Below are positions 16,348 to 25,380 of a stretch of DNA of 64,000 bases, piece after piece. Each line of letters opens with the position of its first letter. Positions within the stretch are counted from its first letter, which is position 1. This DNA comes from CAYMEK01 sp964389305 (GTDB lineage Bacteria; Spirochaetota; Spirochaetia; SZUA-6; DRHE01). A program made the position numbers and the translations under genes. The notes below the pieces were generated by a model. It was given only the letters and a program-made list of their open reading frames with translations. It did no database searches and was not told the DNA's origin. The DNA lies in assembly GCA_964389305.1 (NCBI GenBank), contig CAYMEK010000020.1, positions 1-64,000 on the forward strand, in the 5' to 3' direction.

Positions 16348-17646
16348 ATGATCTGGAATCCCCATTACGAGTCGATGGATCGGGAAAAGCTCACCAAGAT
16401 CCAAGGAGAGAGGCTCGGCGAGCTGGTGGACCGTGTCTATCGCCGGGTGCCTTTCTACAGGAAGCGGATGGACGAACAGGGGGTGAAGCCCAGGGACGTC
16501 AATCATATCTCGGACATCACCAAGCTGCCCTTCCTGACCAAGGATGACATGCGGGAGGTCTATCCCTTCAAGCTGCTGGCGGTAGACTTCGGCGAGGTAG
16601 TGGAGGTTCATACCTCTTCCGGCACCACGGGAAAACCGGTCGTGGGCGCCTACACCCGCCAGGACATCGCCCTGTGGTCCGAGGCAATGGCCCGTACTCT
16701 GGCCATGGGAGACACTTCCCGCACGGATATCGTGCACAACGCCTACGGGTACGGCCTGTTCACCGGCGGCCTGGGCATACACTACGGCGCCCGCTTGATC
16801 GGTGCAAACGTGATACCCATTTCCGGCGGGAATACCGCCCGGCAGCTTGCCATCCTGCAGGACTTCAAGTCCACGGTGCTTACCTGTACGCCTTCTTATT
16901 CCTTGTTTCTGGCAGAAGCGGCCCGAGAGCAGGGCCTGGATTTCAAGAAGATGTCCGTTCGGGTGGGGTTATTCGGGGCCGAGCCCTGGAGCGAAGGAAT
17001 GCGCAAAGAGATCGAATCCAAGCTTCACCTCAAGGCCCTCGACATCTACGGGCTGACGGAGATTATCGGACCCGGGGTCTCCTCGGAGTGCGAGTACCAG
17101 GAAGGGCTGCACATCTGCGAGGACCTGTTTTACCCGGAAATCATCGACCTCCGGACCGGAGAGGTGCTTCCGGACGGGCAGAAAGGGGAGCTGGTAATCA
17201 CTTCCCTGACCAAAGAGGGTACACCCGTGCTGCGCTACCGTACCCGGGACATCACCTATCTGGACCACCGGCCCTGCCGTTGTGGGCGGACCGCGGTACG
17301 GATGCACCGCTTGCTCGGTCGTACCGACGACATGCTCATCATCCGCGGAGTCAATGTATTCCCGTCTCAGATAGAGGAGGTGCTGCTGCGTATAGAAGGG
17401 ATAGAGCCCCACTACCAGCTCGTCATCGACCGGCAAAAGCAGCTTGACAGCATCGAGGTCATGGTGGAGATGAACGAAAAGCTGTTCTCGGACGAGATCA
17501 AGAATCTGGAACGCTTCGAGCAGGAGATCAGCGAAGGCCTGTACGCGTCCCTCGGCATTCATACGCGGGTCAAGCTGGTGGAGCCGAAGAGCATTCCCAG
17601 GAGTGAGGGCAAGGCCAAGAGGGTAGTTGACAAGCGACAGCTTTGA
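16348..17646 (+). CDS. paaK: Phenylacetate-CoA ligase family enzyme (copy 1)
   Basis: 432 residues, the usual length of PaaK. The AMP-binding loop is HTSSGTTGKPVVG near residue 90. The family continues with YGYGLFTGGLGIHYGA, LFGAEPWSEGMR, IYGLTEIIGPGVS, YRTRD and GRTDDMLIIRGVNVFPSQ, and the C-terminal lid domain ends in KAKRVVDKR. It should form aryl- or acyl-CoA thioesters from the acid, ATP and CoA. Copies next to amino-acid metabolism genes often act on aryl acids from amino-acid oxidation. A double-ACT gene follows. It starts at ATG 16348 with GGGAGGAG upstream. Confidence 0.92.
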   Translation: MIWNPHYESMDREKLTKIQGERLGELVDRVYRRVPFYRKRMDEQGVKPRDVNHISDITKLPFLTKDDMREVYPFKLLAVDFGEVVEVHTSSGTTGKPVVGAYTRQDIALWSEAMARTLAMGDTSRTDIVHNAYGYGLFTGGLGIHYGARLIGANVIPISGGNTARQLAILQDFKSTVLTCTPSYSLFLAEAAREQGLDFKKMSVRVGLFGAEPWSEGMRKEIESKLHLKALDIYGLTEIIGPGVSSECEYQEGLHICEDLFYPEIIDLRTGEVLPDGQKGELVITSLTKEGTPVLRYRTRDITYLDHRPCRCGRTAVRMHRLLGRTDDMLIIRGVNVFPSQIEEVLLRIEGIEPHYQLVIDRQKQLDSIEVMVEMNEKLFSDEIKNLERFEQEISEGLYASLGIHTRVKLVEPKSIPRSEGKAKRVVDKRQL

Positions 17647-17717
17647 TCGTAAGCGGGCTCTTCGGGCTCGAGCGAGGGGGTCGGTCGGGACCGTCACGTA
17701 CGAAGGAGGATCTCAAA

Positions 17718-18149
17718 ATGACGCTGAAACAGGTTTCGGTTTTCCTGGAAAACAAGAAGGGGCGGCTGGCCGAGGTCACCAGCCTGCTGGCTGCCGAGAG
17801 CATCAACATCCGTGCCCTTTCCCTGGCCGATACTGCGGATTTCGGAGTCCTGCGAATTATCGTAAACGATGCCGACAAGTGCTTTGCGGTCTTGAAGAAG
17901 AACAATTTCGTTGCTCAGCAGACTGAAGTGATTGCCGTGGAGGTGACCGACAGGCCGGGAGGGCTTGAGCGTATTCTGCACGTATTGGACGAGAACGACA
18001 TCAACATCGAATACATGTATGCCTTTGTGGAGAAAAAAGCCGAAAACGCGATCCTGATTTTCCGGATCGATCAGCCGGATCGGGCGATCAAGGTATTGGA
18101 GAAGAACAAGATAACCGTTCTTTCCTCGGACGTCATAAGCAAGCTTTAG
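17718..18149 (+). CDS. Double ACT-domain protein
   Basis: 143 residues from the ATG at 17718, which has GGAGG seven nt before it. An open frame to 17643 overlaps the paaK stop and lacks a ribosome-binding site. Two ACT units are seen: residues 3-68 (VFLENKKGRLAEVTSLLAAE) and 72-140 (VEVTDRPGGLERILHVLDEN), each with the Gly-Arg/Gly-Gly turn where amino acids bind. Stand-alone ACT proteins sense amino acids and regulate partners. It sits directly after paaK and resembles the second pair at 26678-28415. Confidence 0.88.
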   Translation: MTLKQVSVFLENKKGRLAEVTSLLAAESINIRALSLADTADFGVLRIIVNDADKCFAVLKKNNFVAQQTEVIAVEVTDRPGGLERILHVLDENDINIEYMYAFVEKKAENAILIFRIDQPDRAIKVLEKNKITVLSSDVISKL

Positions 18150-18221
18150 AGCACTGCCGGCCGTCGTTGGCAGACGGCGGTATTCCTCTTAATTGAGTTG
18201 CCTGAATTTACAATACCTTTG

Positions 18222-18250
18222 TTGACAAAGGGAAGGCAGTATATTAATAC
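18222..18250 (+). promoter_or_regulatory. Likely promoter for the livKHMGF operon
   Basis: TTGACA at 18222-18227, with the AT-rich run TATATTAATAC at 18240-18250 supplying a poor minus 10 (TAATAC after a 17-nt spacer). The minus 35 is perfect and the minus 10 weak, which suggests activator control or a different exact minus 10. Confidence 0.4.
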
Positions 18251-18279
18251 AGACAGATCATGATTATGAAAGGAGAAAC

Positions 18280-19461
18280 GTGACCATGAAACGGAATTCG
18301 ATCACCCTGGCGGCCGCGGCCCTCGTCCTGGCTGTGGCAGCCGTGCCGCTTCTAGCCGGCGGCGCCGAGGAGCAGGCCGGCAGCAAAGAGCCTGTCAAGA
18401 TTGGGGCAATCCTGGCGGTCACCGGCGGAGCGTCCTGGCTCGGTTCGCCGGAAGCCAAGACCCTGGAAATGCTGGTGGAGGAAACCAACGCAGGAGGCGG
18501 AATCGACGGCCATCCGGTCGAGCTGATTATCAAAGACTCCCAGGGAAGCGCAGAGAAAGCGATTTCCTTCGCCAAGCAGCTGATCGAAGAGCAGCAGGTT
18601 CTGGCAATTATCGGGCCGTCGACCAGCGGGGAGTCCATGGCCATCAAGGACATCTGCCAGGAAGGCGAGACGATTCTCCTGTCCTGCGCCGCGGCCGAGA
18701 CGATTGTCGACCCGGTTGCCCCCTACGTGTTCAAGACGCCCCAAAAAGACAGCTATGCGGCTATCTGGATCTTCAAGACCATGCAGGAGATGGGCATCTC
18801 CAAGATCGGCGTGGTCGTGGGAAACACCGGCTTCGGACAAGGTGGTAAAAACCAGCTCGAGAAATACGCCCCCGAGCACGGCATCGATATCCTTATTGCC
18901 GAGGTCTATGATGCGGGCGCCACCGATCTGACCGGCGTGCTGACCAAGCTTAAAGCCCGCAACGTCCAGGCGGTGGTGAACTGGTCGATCGTTCCTGCTC
19001 AATCCATCGTGGCCAAGAACATGCGGCAGCTGGGCATGGAAGTGCCCCTGTTCCAGAGCCACGGTTTCGGAAACATCAAGTATGTGGAAGCGGCCGGCGA
19101 GGCGGCCGAAGGCATCATCTTCCCCTGCGGCCGGCTGCTGGTAGCAGACGTACTTCCTGCTGATCATCCGCAAAAGGACGTGCTGGTACACTACAAGGAC
19201 AGCTACGAGTCCCGCTACGGCGAGGAGGTGAGCACCTTCGGCGGACATGCCTACGACGCCTTCATCATCCTGAAAGCGGCGATCGAGAAGAGCGGAAGTG
19301 TGGACAAAGAAAAGGTACGGGCCGCCATCGAGACGCTGAAAGGAGTGGTCGGCACAGGAGGAATCTTCAACCTCTCCCCCAGCGACCACAATGGCCTGGG
19401 ACTCGACTCTTTTGAGATGCTTACGGTTAAAAACGGTAAGTTCGTACTGCTGGAAGAATAA
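18280..19461 (+). CDS. livK: Branched-chain amino acid ABC transporter, substrate-binding protein
   Basis: 393 residues. A signal peptide (about 1-28) ends in LLAGGAEE, a sequence common after spirochaetal export signals; there is no lipobox cysteine. The mature part follows the Leu/Ile/Val-binding family: VKIGAILAVTGGASWLG, GHPVELIIKDSQGS, IIGPSTSGES, and a C-terminal GGHAYDAF. It binds amino acids or related ligands in the periplasm for LivHMGF. The start may be GTG 18280 or ATG 18286; AGGAG at 18271-18275 favours neither. Downstream permease and ATPase genes are in order. Confidence 0.9.
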   Translation: MTMKRNSITLAAAALVLAVAAVPLLAGGAEEQAGSKEPVKIGAILAVTGGASWLGSPEAKTLEMLVEETNAGGGIDGHPVELIIKDSQGSAEKAISFAKQLIEEQQVLAIIGPSTSGESMAIKDICQEGETILLSCAAAETIVDPVAPYVFKTPQKDSYAAIWIFKTMQEMGISKIGVVVGNTGFGQGGKNQLEKYAPEHGIDILIAEVYDAGATDLTGVLTKLKARNVQAVVNWSIVPAQSIVAKNMRQLGMEVPLFQSHGFGNIKYVEAAGEAAEGIIFPCGRLLVADVLPADHPQKDVLVHYKDSYESRYGEEVSTFGGHAYDAFIILKAAIEKSGSVDKEKVRAAIETLKGVVGTGGIFNLSPSDHNGLGLDSFEMLTVKNGKFVLLEE

Positions 19462-19487
19462 ACGGCTCGTTTTCGTTCGGCCGATCC

Positions 19488-20378
19488 GTGAGCTTCGAGC
19501 AGTTTTTCCAATATTTTCTCGCTGGAATTACCTCGGGGAGCATCTATGCGATCATAGCGATCGGCTTCAACATCATCTACAACACAACGGGCATCATCAA
19601 CTTCGCCCAAGGGGAGTTCCTGATTCTGGGAGGGATGATCGGCGTCAGCCTGTCAGCCCTCCTTCCTCTGCCGGCGGCTATCCTCGGAGCCGTGTTGATC
19701 ACCACGGCCGTGGGCGCGTTGATCGACTTTCTGTTCATCCGCTGGCTGTCCCGGCCCTCGATCCTGCGTCTGGTCGTCATCACCATAGGTGTGTCCATCC
19801 TGATCCGTGAGTCGATGCTCCAGATCTGGGATGAAAAAGTCCGGGCATTGCCGTATTTCACCGGAACAGAGGTCTCTTCACTTAAGCTTTTAGGGGCTTA
19901 TATCTCGCCGCAGGTGCTCTGGGTACTGGGAATCAGTGCGGTGATTGTGGTGGCCCTGCATCTGTTTTTCCGCTTTACCCTGGTGGGCAGGGCCATGAGG
20001 GCCTGCTCGGACAACCGTACCGCGGCCAGGCTGTGCGGAATCCGGGCAAAGCGCATGGTAACCCTCTCCTTCATGCTGAGCGCCGCCATAGGGGCTCTGG
20101 CCGGCTGCGCCATTTCTCCCCTGACGCAGACCCAGTACAACATGGGGGCCCCGCTGGCGATCAAAGGGTTCACCGTGGCCATACTCGGCGGATTGGGAAA
20201 CAGCACCGCGGCGGTCCTTGCCGGTCTGGTGCTCGGTCTATTGGAGGCTTTCAGCATCGCCGTCCTGCCCCTCGCCTATATCGATGCTGTCTCCATCGCC
20301 GTTTTGCTCATCATCCTGTTCTTTCGTCCCAGCGGCTTATTCCGAAGCCGAGAGGCCGGAGCGCTCAAGGAGTTCTAA
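19488..20378 (+). CDS. livH: Branched-chain amino acid ABC transporter permease LivH
   Basis: 296 residues with about eight hydrophobic segments. Typical LivH signatures are NIIYNTTGIINFAQGEF near residue 28 and AILGGLGNSTAAVLAGL near 230, the latter being the ATPase-contact loop. It starts at GTG 19488. It forms the membrane channel with LivM, whose start overlaps this stop (TAATG at 20376-20380). Substrate specificity could be branched-chain amino acids, amides, urea or aromatic acids, because the HAAT family is broad. Confidence 0.92.
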   Translation: MSFEQFFQYFLAGITSGSIYAIIAIGFNIIYNTTGIINFAQGEFLILGGMIGVSLSALLPLPAAILGAVLITTAVGALIDFLFIRWLSRPSILRLVVITIGVSILIRESMLQIWDEKVRALPYFTGTEVSSLKLLGAYISPQVLWVLGISAVIVVALHLFFRFTLVGRAMRACSDNRTAARLCGIRAKRMVTLSFMLSAAIGALAGCAISPLTQTQYNMGAPLAIKGFTVAILGGLGNSTAAVLAGLVLGLLEAFSIAVLPLAYIDAVSIAVLLIILFFRPSGLFRSREAGALKEF

Positions 20379-21469
20379 TGCACCCCCGGCTGCGCAGGTA
20401 TCTGCCGCTTGCCGCGATCCTGGCTCTCGTGGTCGCGGTGCAGCTCGTGGTGACCGCCAGCGGGGCCAACTTCTACCTCACCCAGCTCACGATGTCCGCC
20501 TACTACTCCCTGGTGGTGCTCGGCCTTTGCCTGCTCATGGGCTTCGCCGGCCAGATTTCGCTGGGACAGGCGGGTTTCTTCGCTATCGGCGGCTACACCA
20601 CCGCCGTGCTGACCACGATGAACCTGTTGCCTTACTCCGGTTCGCGAGCAGTTCAGTTATTGAAAACCGTGGGCGTGGTTTTCGAGCGTCGGGACCTGTA
20701 CGGCAACCTCCTGCTCTCTTTCTCCCCCTGGCTGGCTTTTTGCGCCGCCTTGCTGATAACGGTGATCATCGCGCTGCTGGTCGGGGTGCCGGTGATCAGG
20801 CTGAGAGGCCACTACCTGGCCATGGCTACGCTGGGTTTCGGGCTGATCATCTATCGGATAGTGCTGGGAACGGAGTTCCTCGGCGAAGCGGACGGCATTA
20901 CCGGCGTCCCGCCCTTTCCGCTGTTCACTCTGCAGGTGAGCGGCAGTCTGGCCGGTCGCATACCGAACTACTACCTGGCCTGGATTTTGGTTCTACTTGT
21001 CTTGTTTTTGGCTTTGAACCTCATTCATTCCCGCGTGGGCAGGGCCCTGCGCTCGATCCACGGCAGCGAAGAGGCCGCTGCTGCTATGGGAGTGAACACC
21101 GCCAGGTACAAGCTGGCTACTTTCGTGCTCAGCGCAGTATTCGCTGCGGTCGGCGGGATTTTCCTGACGCATTATAATGGAGGAATAGGCCCTTCCGAGG
21201 CAACGAGCATAAAATCCATACGGTACGTGGCGGTAGTGGCCGTAGGCGGGATGGACAACCTGTGGGGAGCGCTGTTCATGAGCATGCTGTTGAACTTTCT
21301 CTCTCTGCGCGGGTATTTCGGCAACTATGATGACGCCGTGTTCGCGGCCATTCTCCTGGTAATCATGCTCTTCTTTCCCGACGGGCTGCTACGCGCCCCG
21401 GGTCTGAGGAACCTGCGTGCCCTCGGACGTAGGCTGGCCGGCGTGTTCAGAGTAGCCCGGCCGGAATAG
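20378..21469 (+). CDS. livM: Branched-chain amino acid ABC transporter permease LivM
   Basis: 363 residues from the ATG at 20378; the frame is open further upstream inside livH but has no ribosome site. LivM markers are YSLVVLGLCLLMGFAGQISLG near 45, GHYLAMATLGFG near 140 and VAVVAVGGMDNLWGALF near 290. It has around nine to ten helices. It pairs with LivH in the inner membrane. The stop is 33 nt before livG. The insert at about 85-110 (YSGSRAVQLLKTVGVVFERR) is longer than in compact LivM proteins. Confidence 0.92.
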   Translation: MHPRLRRYLPLAAILALVVAVQLVVTASGANFYLTQLTMSAYYSLVVLGLCLLMGFAGQISLGQAGFFAIGGYTTAVLTTMNLLPYSGSRAVQLLKTVGVVFERRDLYGNLLLSFSPWLAFCAALLITVIIALLVGVPVIRLRGHYLAMATLGFGLIIYRIVLGTEFLGEADGITGVPPFPLFTLQVSGSLAGRIPNYYLAWILVLLVLFLALNLIHSRVGRALRSIHGSEEAAAAMGVNTARYKLATFVLSAVFAAVGGIFLTHYNGGIGPSEATSIKSIRYVAVVAVGGMDNLWGALFMSMLLNFLSLRGYFGNYDDAVFAAILLVIMLFFPDGLLRAPGLRNLRALGRRLAGVFRVARPE

Positions 21470-21502
21470 GCTTCAGGAACGGGCACTGTTGGTTGAGGTT
21501 CC

Positions 21503-22273
21503 ATGGAACGGATAATGCTGGAAGTTAGCAACCTGAGGCGTTCCTTCGGCGGGCTCAAAGCCGTGGACGACGTATCCTTCGAGGTTGCCCGGGGGGCGAT
21601 CAAGGCGGTGATCGGTCCGAACGGGGCCGGCAAGACCACTCTGTTCAATCTGATCTCAGGGATCCTGCCCGCCGATGGCGGGACGATCCGCCAGAACGGC
21701 CGGGAGATTACCGGGCTCCAGCCTCATCGCATCGCGGCGTTGGGCATCTGCCGGACCTTCCAGACCACTAAGCTGTTTCCGCGTATGAGCGTGCTGGAAA
21801 ACGTCATGGTGGGCCGCCATCCCCGCACCCGGGCGGGCTTCATCTCCGGGCTCTTCAGCCTGCCCTGGACCTGGAAAGAGGAGCGGGGGATCCGGGACCG
21901 CTGCCTCGAGCTGCTCGCCGCCCTGGGGCTGGCCGGCAGCGCCGGAGAGGCTGCCCTGAACCTTCCCTTCGGCAAGCAGCGGCTGCTGGAGATAGCCCGG
22001 GCGCTGGCCACCGAGCCTTCGCTTCTTCTCCTCGACGAGCCGGCCGCCGGGCTGAACATCTACGAGACCAGGGAAATGGCCGGCCTGATCCTTAAAATCC
22101 GCGATTGGGGGATTACGGTGCTTTTAGTCGAGCACGACATGTCTCTGGTCATGGACATATCGGACGAGATCGTGGTGTTGAACTACGGGCAGAAGGTGGC
22201 CGAGGGCAGGCCCGAGGTAATCCAGCGGGATCCCGAGGTGATCCGCATCTACCTGGGCGGCGGCCATGCTTAG
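21503..22273 (+). CDS. livG: Branched-chain amino acid ABC transporter ATPase LivG
   Basis: 256 residues. The Walker A is GPNGAGKT near 38, the long LivG insert with VMVGRHPRTRAGF is near 105-140, the Walker B is LLLLDEPAAGLN near 180 and the switch His is in VEHDMSLV. The ABC signature is degenerate: LNLPFGKQRLLEIARAL instead of LSGGQQ, so Ser and one Gly are replaced. This deserves attention because the signature contacts ATP across the dimer. It overlaps livF by 8 nt. Confidence 0.9.
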   Translation: MERIMLEVSNLRRSFGGLKAVDDVSFEVARGAIKAVIGPNGAGKTTLFNLISGILPADGGTIRQNGREITGLQPHRIAALGICRTFQTTKLFPRMSVLENVMVGRHPRTRAGFISGLFSLPWTWKEERGIRDRCLELLAALGLAGSAGEAALNLPFGKQRLLEIARALATEPSLLLLDEPAAGLNIYETREMAGLILKIRDWGITVLLVEHDMSLVMDISDEIVVLNYGQKVAEGRPEVIQRDPEVIRIYLGGGHA

Positions 22274-23006
22274 GATCCGCAACCTGGAAGCCGGGTACGG
22301 CAAGCTCAGGGTGCTGAAAGGGGTCTCCCTGCATGTGTCACCCGGTGAGATCGTTATCATCATCGGGGCCAACGGGGCCGGCAAGACGACCCTGCTGAAA
22401 ACCGTCTCGGGGATCATCAAGATAAGCTCAGGCCAGGTCGATTTCCGGGATCGTACCTTGAGCTCAACCGGAATGGAAGAGATCGTCCGGCTGGGCTGCG
22501 TGCTGGTGCCGGAGGGACGCCAGCTTTTCGGCACCCTGTCGGTGAAGGATAATCTGGTCCTGGGAGCCTACCTGGCAGCCAGGAAGGGGCAGCGAAGAGA
22601 AATCGAGCAGCGCCTCGAGGAGATCTACGAGCTGTTTCCGCTGCTGCGGGATCGCCGGGATCAGCTTGCCGGAACTCTTTCCGGCGGGGAACAGCAGATG
22701 GTGGCCATCGGCCGCGCTCTGATGGCCAGTCCCAAGCTGATCATGATGGACGAGCCCTCCATGGGATTGGCGCCCTTGATCGTGGAGAAGATATTCAACA
22801 CGATCGCCAGGCTGCCCGAGCTGGGAAAGACGGTATTGCTGGTGGAGCAAAACGCCAGGGCTTCCCTCGAAATTGCCGACCGGGGGTATGTGCTGGAAAC
22901 AGGGCAGATCGTTCTCTCGGGAACTTCCCAGGAGCTATTGGACAATCATGACGTGCAGCGGGCGTATCTGGGTAAAGATTATAAACGAATCGAGGAGCTT
23001 AGCTGA
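22266..23006 (+). CDS. livF: Branched-chain amino acid ABC transporter ATPase LivF
   Basis: 246 residues with Walker A GANGAGKT near 37, a normal signature TLSGGEQQMVAIGRAL near 138, Walker B LIMMDEPSMGLAP near 160 and H-loop replaced by VEQNA, which is standard for LivF. It forms the nucleotide-binding heterodimer with LivG and powers uptake. It ends 3 nt before the second paaK gene, linking uptake to CoA activation in one transcript. Confidence 0.93.
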   Translation: MLRIRNLEAGYGKLRVLKGVSLHVSPGEIVIIIGANGAGKTTLLKTVSGIIKISSGQVDFRDRTLSSTGMEEIVRLGCVLVPEGRQLFGTLSVKDNLVLGAYLAARKGQRREIEQRLEEIYELFPLLRDRRDQLAGTLSGGEQQMVAIGRALMASPKLIMMDEPSMGLAPLIVEKIFNTIARLPELGKTVLLVEQNARASLEIADRGYVLETGQIVLSGTSQELLDNHDVQRAYLGKDYKRIEELS

Positions 23007-23008
23007 CC

Positions 23009-24313
23009 ATGATACTGGATCGGACTTATGAGACCATGGCCCGGGAGGAGCTGGAGCAGCTTCAGGTCGAGCGGTTGCAGTCCACGCTGAACCGGGTGTA
23101 CCGCTACGTTTCTTTTTACCGGCACAGCTTCGATGATCACCACGTCAATATCGAAAAGATAAAGAGTGTGAAGGATTTGGAGCAACTGCCCTTCACCACC
23201 AAAGACGACCTGCGCAAGAGCTATCCCTACGACATGTTCGCCGTGCCGCTGCGTGACGTCGTGCGTATCCACTCGACTTCCGGCACTACCGGCAAGCCGA
23301 TCATCGTCGGCTATACCAAGAACGATCTTCGTCACTGGACGGACTGTACGGCCCGCCTGCTGGCCGCCGCGGGAGTGAGCGAACACGACGTGGTGCAGAT
23401 CGCCTTTCCCTTCAACCTGTTCACCGGAGGATTCGGCTTCCATCAGGGGGCGGAGAAAATCGGGGCTTCGGTGATACCCTCTTCGACCTCCCCGCCGGAG
23501 AAGCAGATCATGATCATGAAAGATTTCAAGACCACGGTGTTGATCTGCGCGCCGAGCTATGCAGTCAACATCGCTGCGGCCCTGGAGGAGCTAGAGGTGC
23601 ACGCCGAAAGCTTGAACCTGAAGGCCGGTCTGTTCGGGGCCGAGCCGTGGAGCGAGAATCTGCGCGCCCAACTGGAGGCCGGCCTGCATATCGTCGCCCT
23701 GGACAACTACGGGCTCACCGAGGTGATCGGTCCGGGAGTCGCCGGGGAGTGCGAGCACAAGCAAGGCCTGCACATCAACGAGGACCACTTTATCGTGGAA
23801 GTGATCGACCCGGAGACCCTCGAGCCGCTTGACCCCGGAGGGGAGGGGGAGCTTGTTTTCACCACCATCAGCAAGGAAGGTTTCCCGCTGATCCGCTACC
23901 GTACCGGAGACATCAGCCGGCTCACGGCCGAGCCCTGCCCCTGCGGGCGGACACTGCGGCGGATGGACAGGGTGAGCGGCCGTACGGACGACATGATCTT
24001 TATCAAGGGCGCCAAGGTGTTCCCCTCCCAGATCGAGGAGATCCTCCTGGCTGCCGAAGGGACGGCTCCCCACTACCGGATCATCCTGGACCGCCAGGAA
24101 GGCACCGATACGATGGAAGTCCAGGTAGAGATTTCCGAGAGCTTTCCCGCCTTCGACGAGCTCAAGAACCTGGAGCGTCTTCGAGATACGATCGGGAAGC
24201 AGATCGAGGTGGTGCTCGGTGTGGAAGCCAAGGTCACCCTGGTCGAACCTCGCTCGCTGCTGCGTGACAGCGGAGGCAAAGTCCGCCGGATCATAGACAG
24301 GCGCAGCCGGTAG
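23009..24313 (+). CDS. paaK: Phenylacetate-CoA ligase family enzyme (copy 2)
   Basis: 434 residues. AMP-binding loop HSTSGTTGKPIIVG near 90, then FPFNLFTGGFGFHQGAEKIG, LFGAEPWSEN, NYGLTEVIGPGV, IRYRTGD and GRTDDMIFIKGAKVFPSQ. It ends KVRRIIDRRSR. Compared with copy 1, the N-terminal cap and the substrate-side loops differ, so it may use another acid. It is the last gene of the liv operon (3 nt after livF), which suggests the imported ligand, or a breakdown product of it, is activated to a CoA ester. It has no ACT gene of its own. Confidence 0.92.
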   Translation: MILDRTYETMAREELEQLQVERLQSTLNRVYRYVSFYRHSFDDHHVNIEKIKSVKDLEQLPFTTKDDLRKSYPYDMFAVPLRDVVRIHSTSGTTGKPIIVGYTKNDLRHWTDCTARLLAAAGVSEHDVVQIAFPFNLFTGGFGFHQGAEKIGASVIPSSTSPPEKQIMIMKDFKTTVLICAPSYAVNIAAALEELEVHAESLNLKAGLFGAEPWSENLRAQLEAGLHIVALDNYGLTEVIGPGVAGECEHKQGLHINEDHFIVEVIDPETLEPLDPGGEGELVFTTISKEGFPLIRYRTGDISRLTAEPCPCGRTLRRMDRVSGRTDDMIFIKGAKVFPSQIEEILLAAEGTAPHYRIILDRQEGTDTMEVQVEISESFPAFDELKNLERLRDTIGKQIEVVLGVEAKVTLVEPRSLLRDSGGKVRRIIDRRSR

Positions 24314-24465
24314 CAGTCCTTGCTCGCCGGCCGATTGCGTTCCAGCTTCCGCAATGCCTGCTAGGATATTCCTGTTGCCGCATCGCCTGACGGTGTCCTG
24401 AAAATAGCAAATACGGTCAAGTACTTCTACTCGATTTGCAGTATGGTAGCAGGAGCGAGCCGGAG

Positions 24466-25365
24466 ATGAAAAGGACGACGTTGGAGCAGTACAAGCAGCG
24501 TATGCTTCGGGTGCTGGTCTACATTCAGCGGCATCTGGACGAGGATCTGGTACTGGAAGAGCTGGCCCGCATCGCCTGTTTCTCCATGTACCATTTTCAC
24601 CGCGTTTTCCGCGGTATGTTGGGGGAATCGGTTAAAGAGCACATCAGGCGGCTGCGGCTGGAGCGGGCGGCAGCCCGGCTCAAGCACACGAAAGCGTCGG
24701 TTATCGAAATCGCCCTGGAGGCGGGCTACGAGAGCCACGAGGCTTTCACGCGGGCGTTCAAGGCCATGGGCGGTCTTCCACCCTCGGAGTTCCGGCTTCA
24801 GAACGGCTCGTCGAGCCGGGCAGCCGCGCTCTCCGACGTTCATTACCGGGAAGGGATGCCGGTCGAGGATTTCAATCCGGTTCAATCAGGAGGATTTTCT
24901 ATGGAGGTGAAACTCGAGACTCTGGAGCCCCTGCGGGTGGCTTTCTACCGTCACGTCGGACCCTACGACCGGTGCGGGGAGGCCTGGGACAGGATCACCG
25001 CAGAGCTGGGAAGAAGGGGGCTTTTGGGAGTGGAAAACAAGTTCATCGGGCTTTGCTACGACGATCCGGAGGTAACCCCCCCTGAAAAGATACGATACGA
25101 TGCCTGCGTAACCGTGGACGAGGAGTTCAAGCCGGAAGGGGAAATCGGCGTACAGGCCATCGAGGGAGGCCAGTATGCGCTGACTACCCATTTCGGACCT
25201 TACGACCGGTTGGGAGAAACCTACGCCCGGCTCCTCGGGCAGTGGCTGCCCCGAAGCGGCCGTGAGCTGCGGGCGCTACCCTGCCTGGAAGTCTACCTGA
25301 ACGATCCGGAGGGCACGGATCCCGAAGATCTGGTTACCGATATCTATGCACCCCTGGAACCATAA
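24466..25365 (+). CDS. AraC-family regulator with GyrI-like ligand-binding domain
   Basis: 299 residues from the ATG at 24466 with AGGAG before it. Residues 8-110 form the AraC/XylS double helix-turn-helix (LEELARIACFSMYHFHRVFR and AGYESHEAFTRAFKAMGG). Residues about 145-299 form a GyrI-like (SOUL/BmrR type) effector domain containing VAFYRHVGPYDR and FGPYDRLGETYARL. Such proteins respond to small hydrophobic molecules, as Rob and BmrR do. It is followed 15 nt later by a free-standing GyrI-like protein, a likely target or partner. Confidence 0.88.
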   Translation: MKRTTLEQYKQRMLRVLVYIQRHLDEDLVLEELARIACFSMYHFHRVFRGMLGESVKEHIRRLRLERAAARLKHTKASVIEIALEAGYESHEAFTRAFKAMGGLPPSEFRLQNGSSSRAAALSDVHYREGMPVEDFNPVQSGGFSMEVKLETLEPLRVAFYRHVGPYDRCGEAWDRITAELGRRGLLGVENKFIGLCYDDPEVTPPEKIRYDACVTVDEEFKPEGEIGVQAIEGGQYALTTHFGPYDRLGETYARLLGQWLPRSGRELRALPCLEVYLNDPEGTDPEDLVTDIYAPLEP

Positions 25366-25380
25366 TGTGGAGGTGATCGC

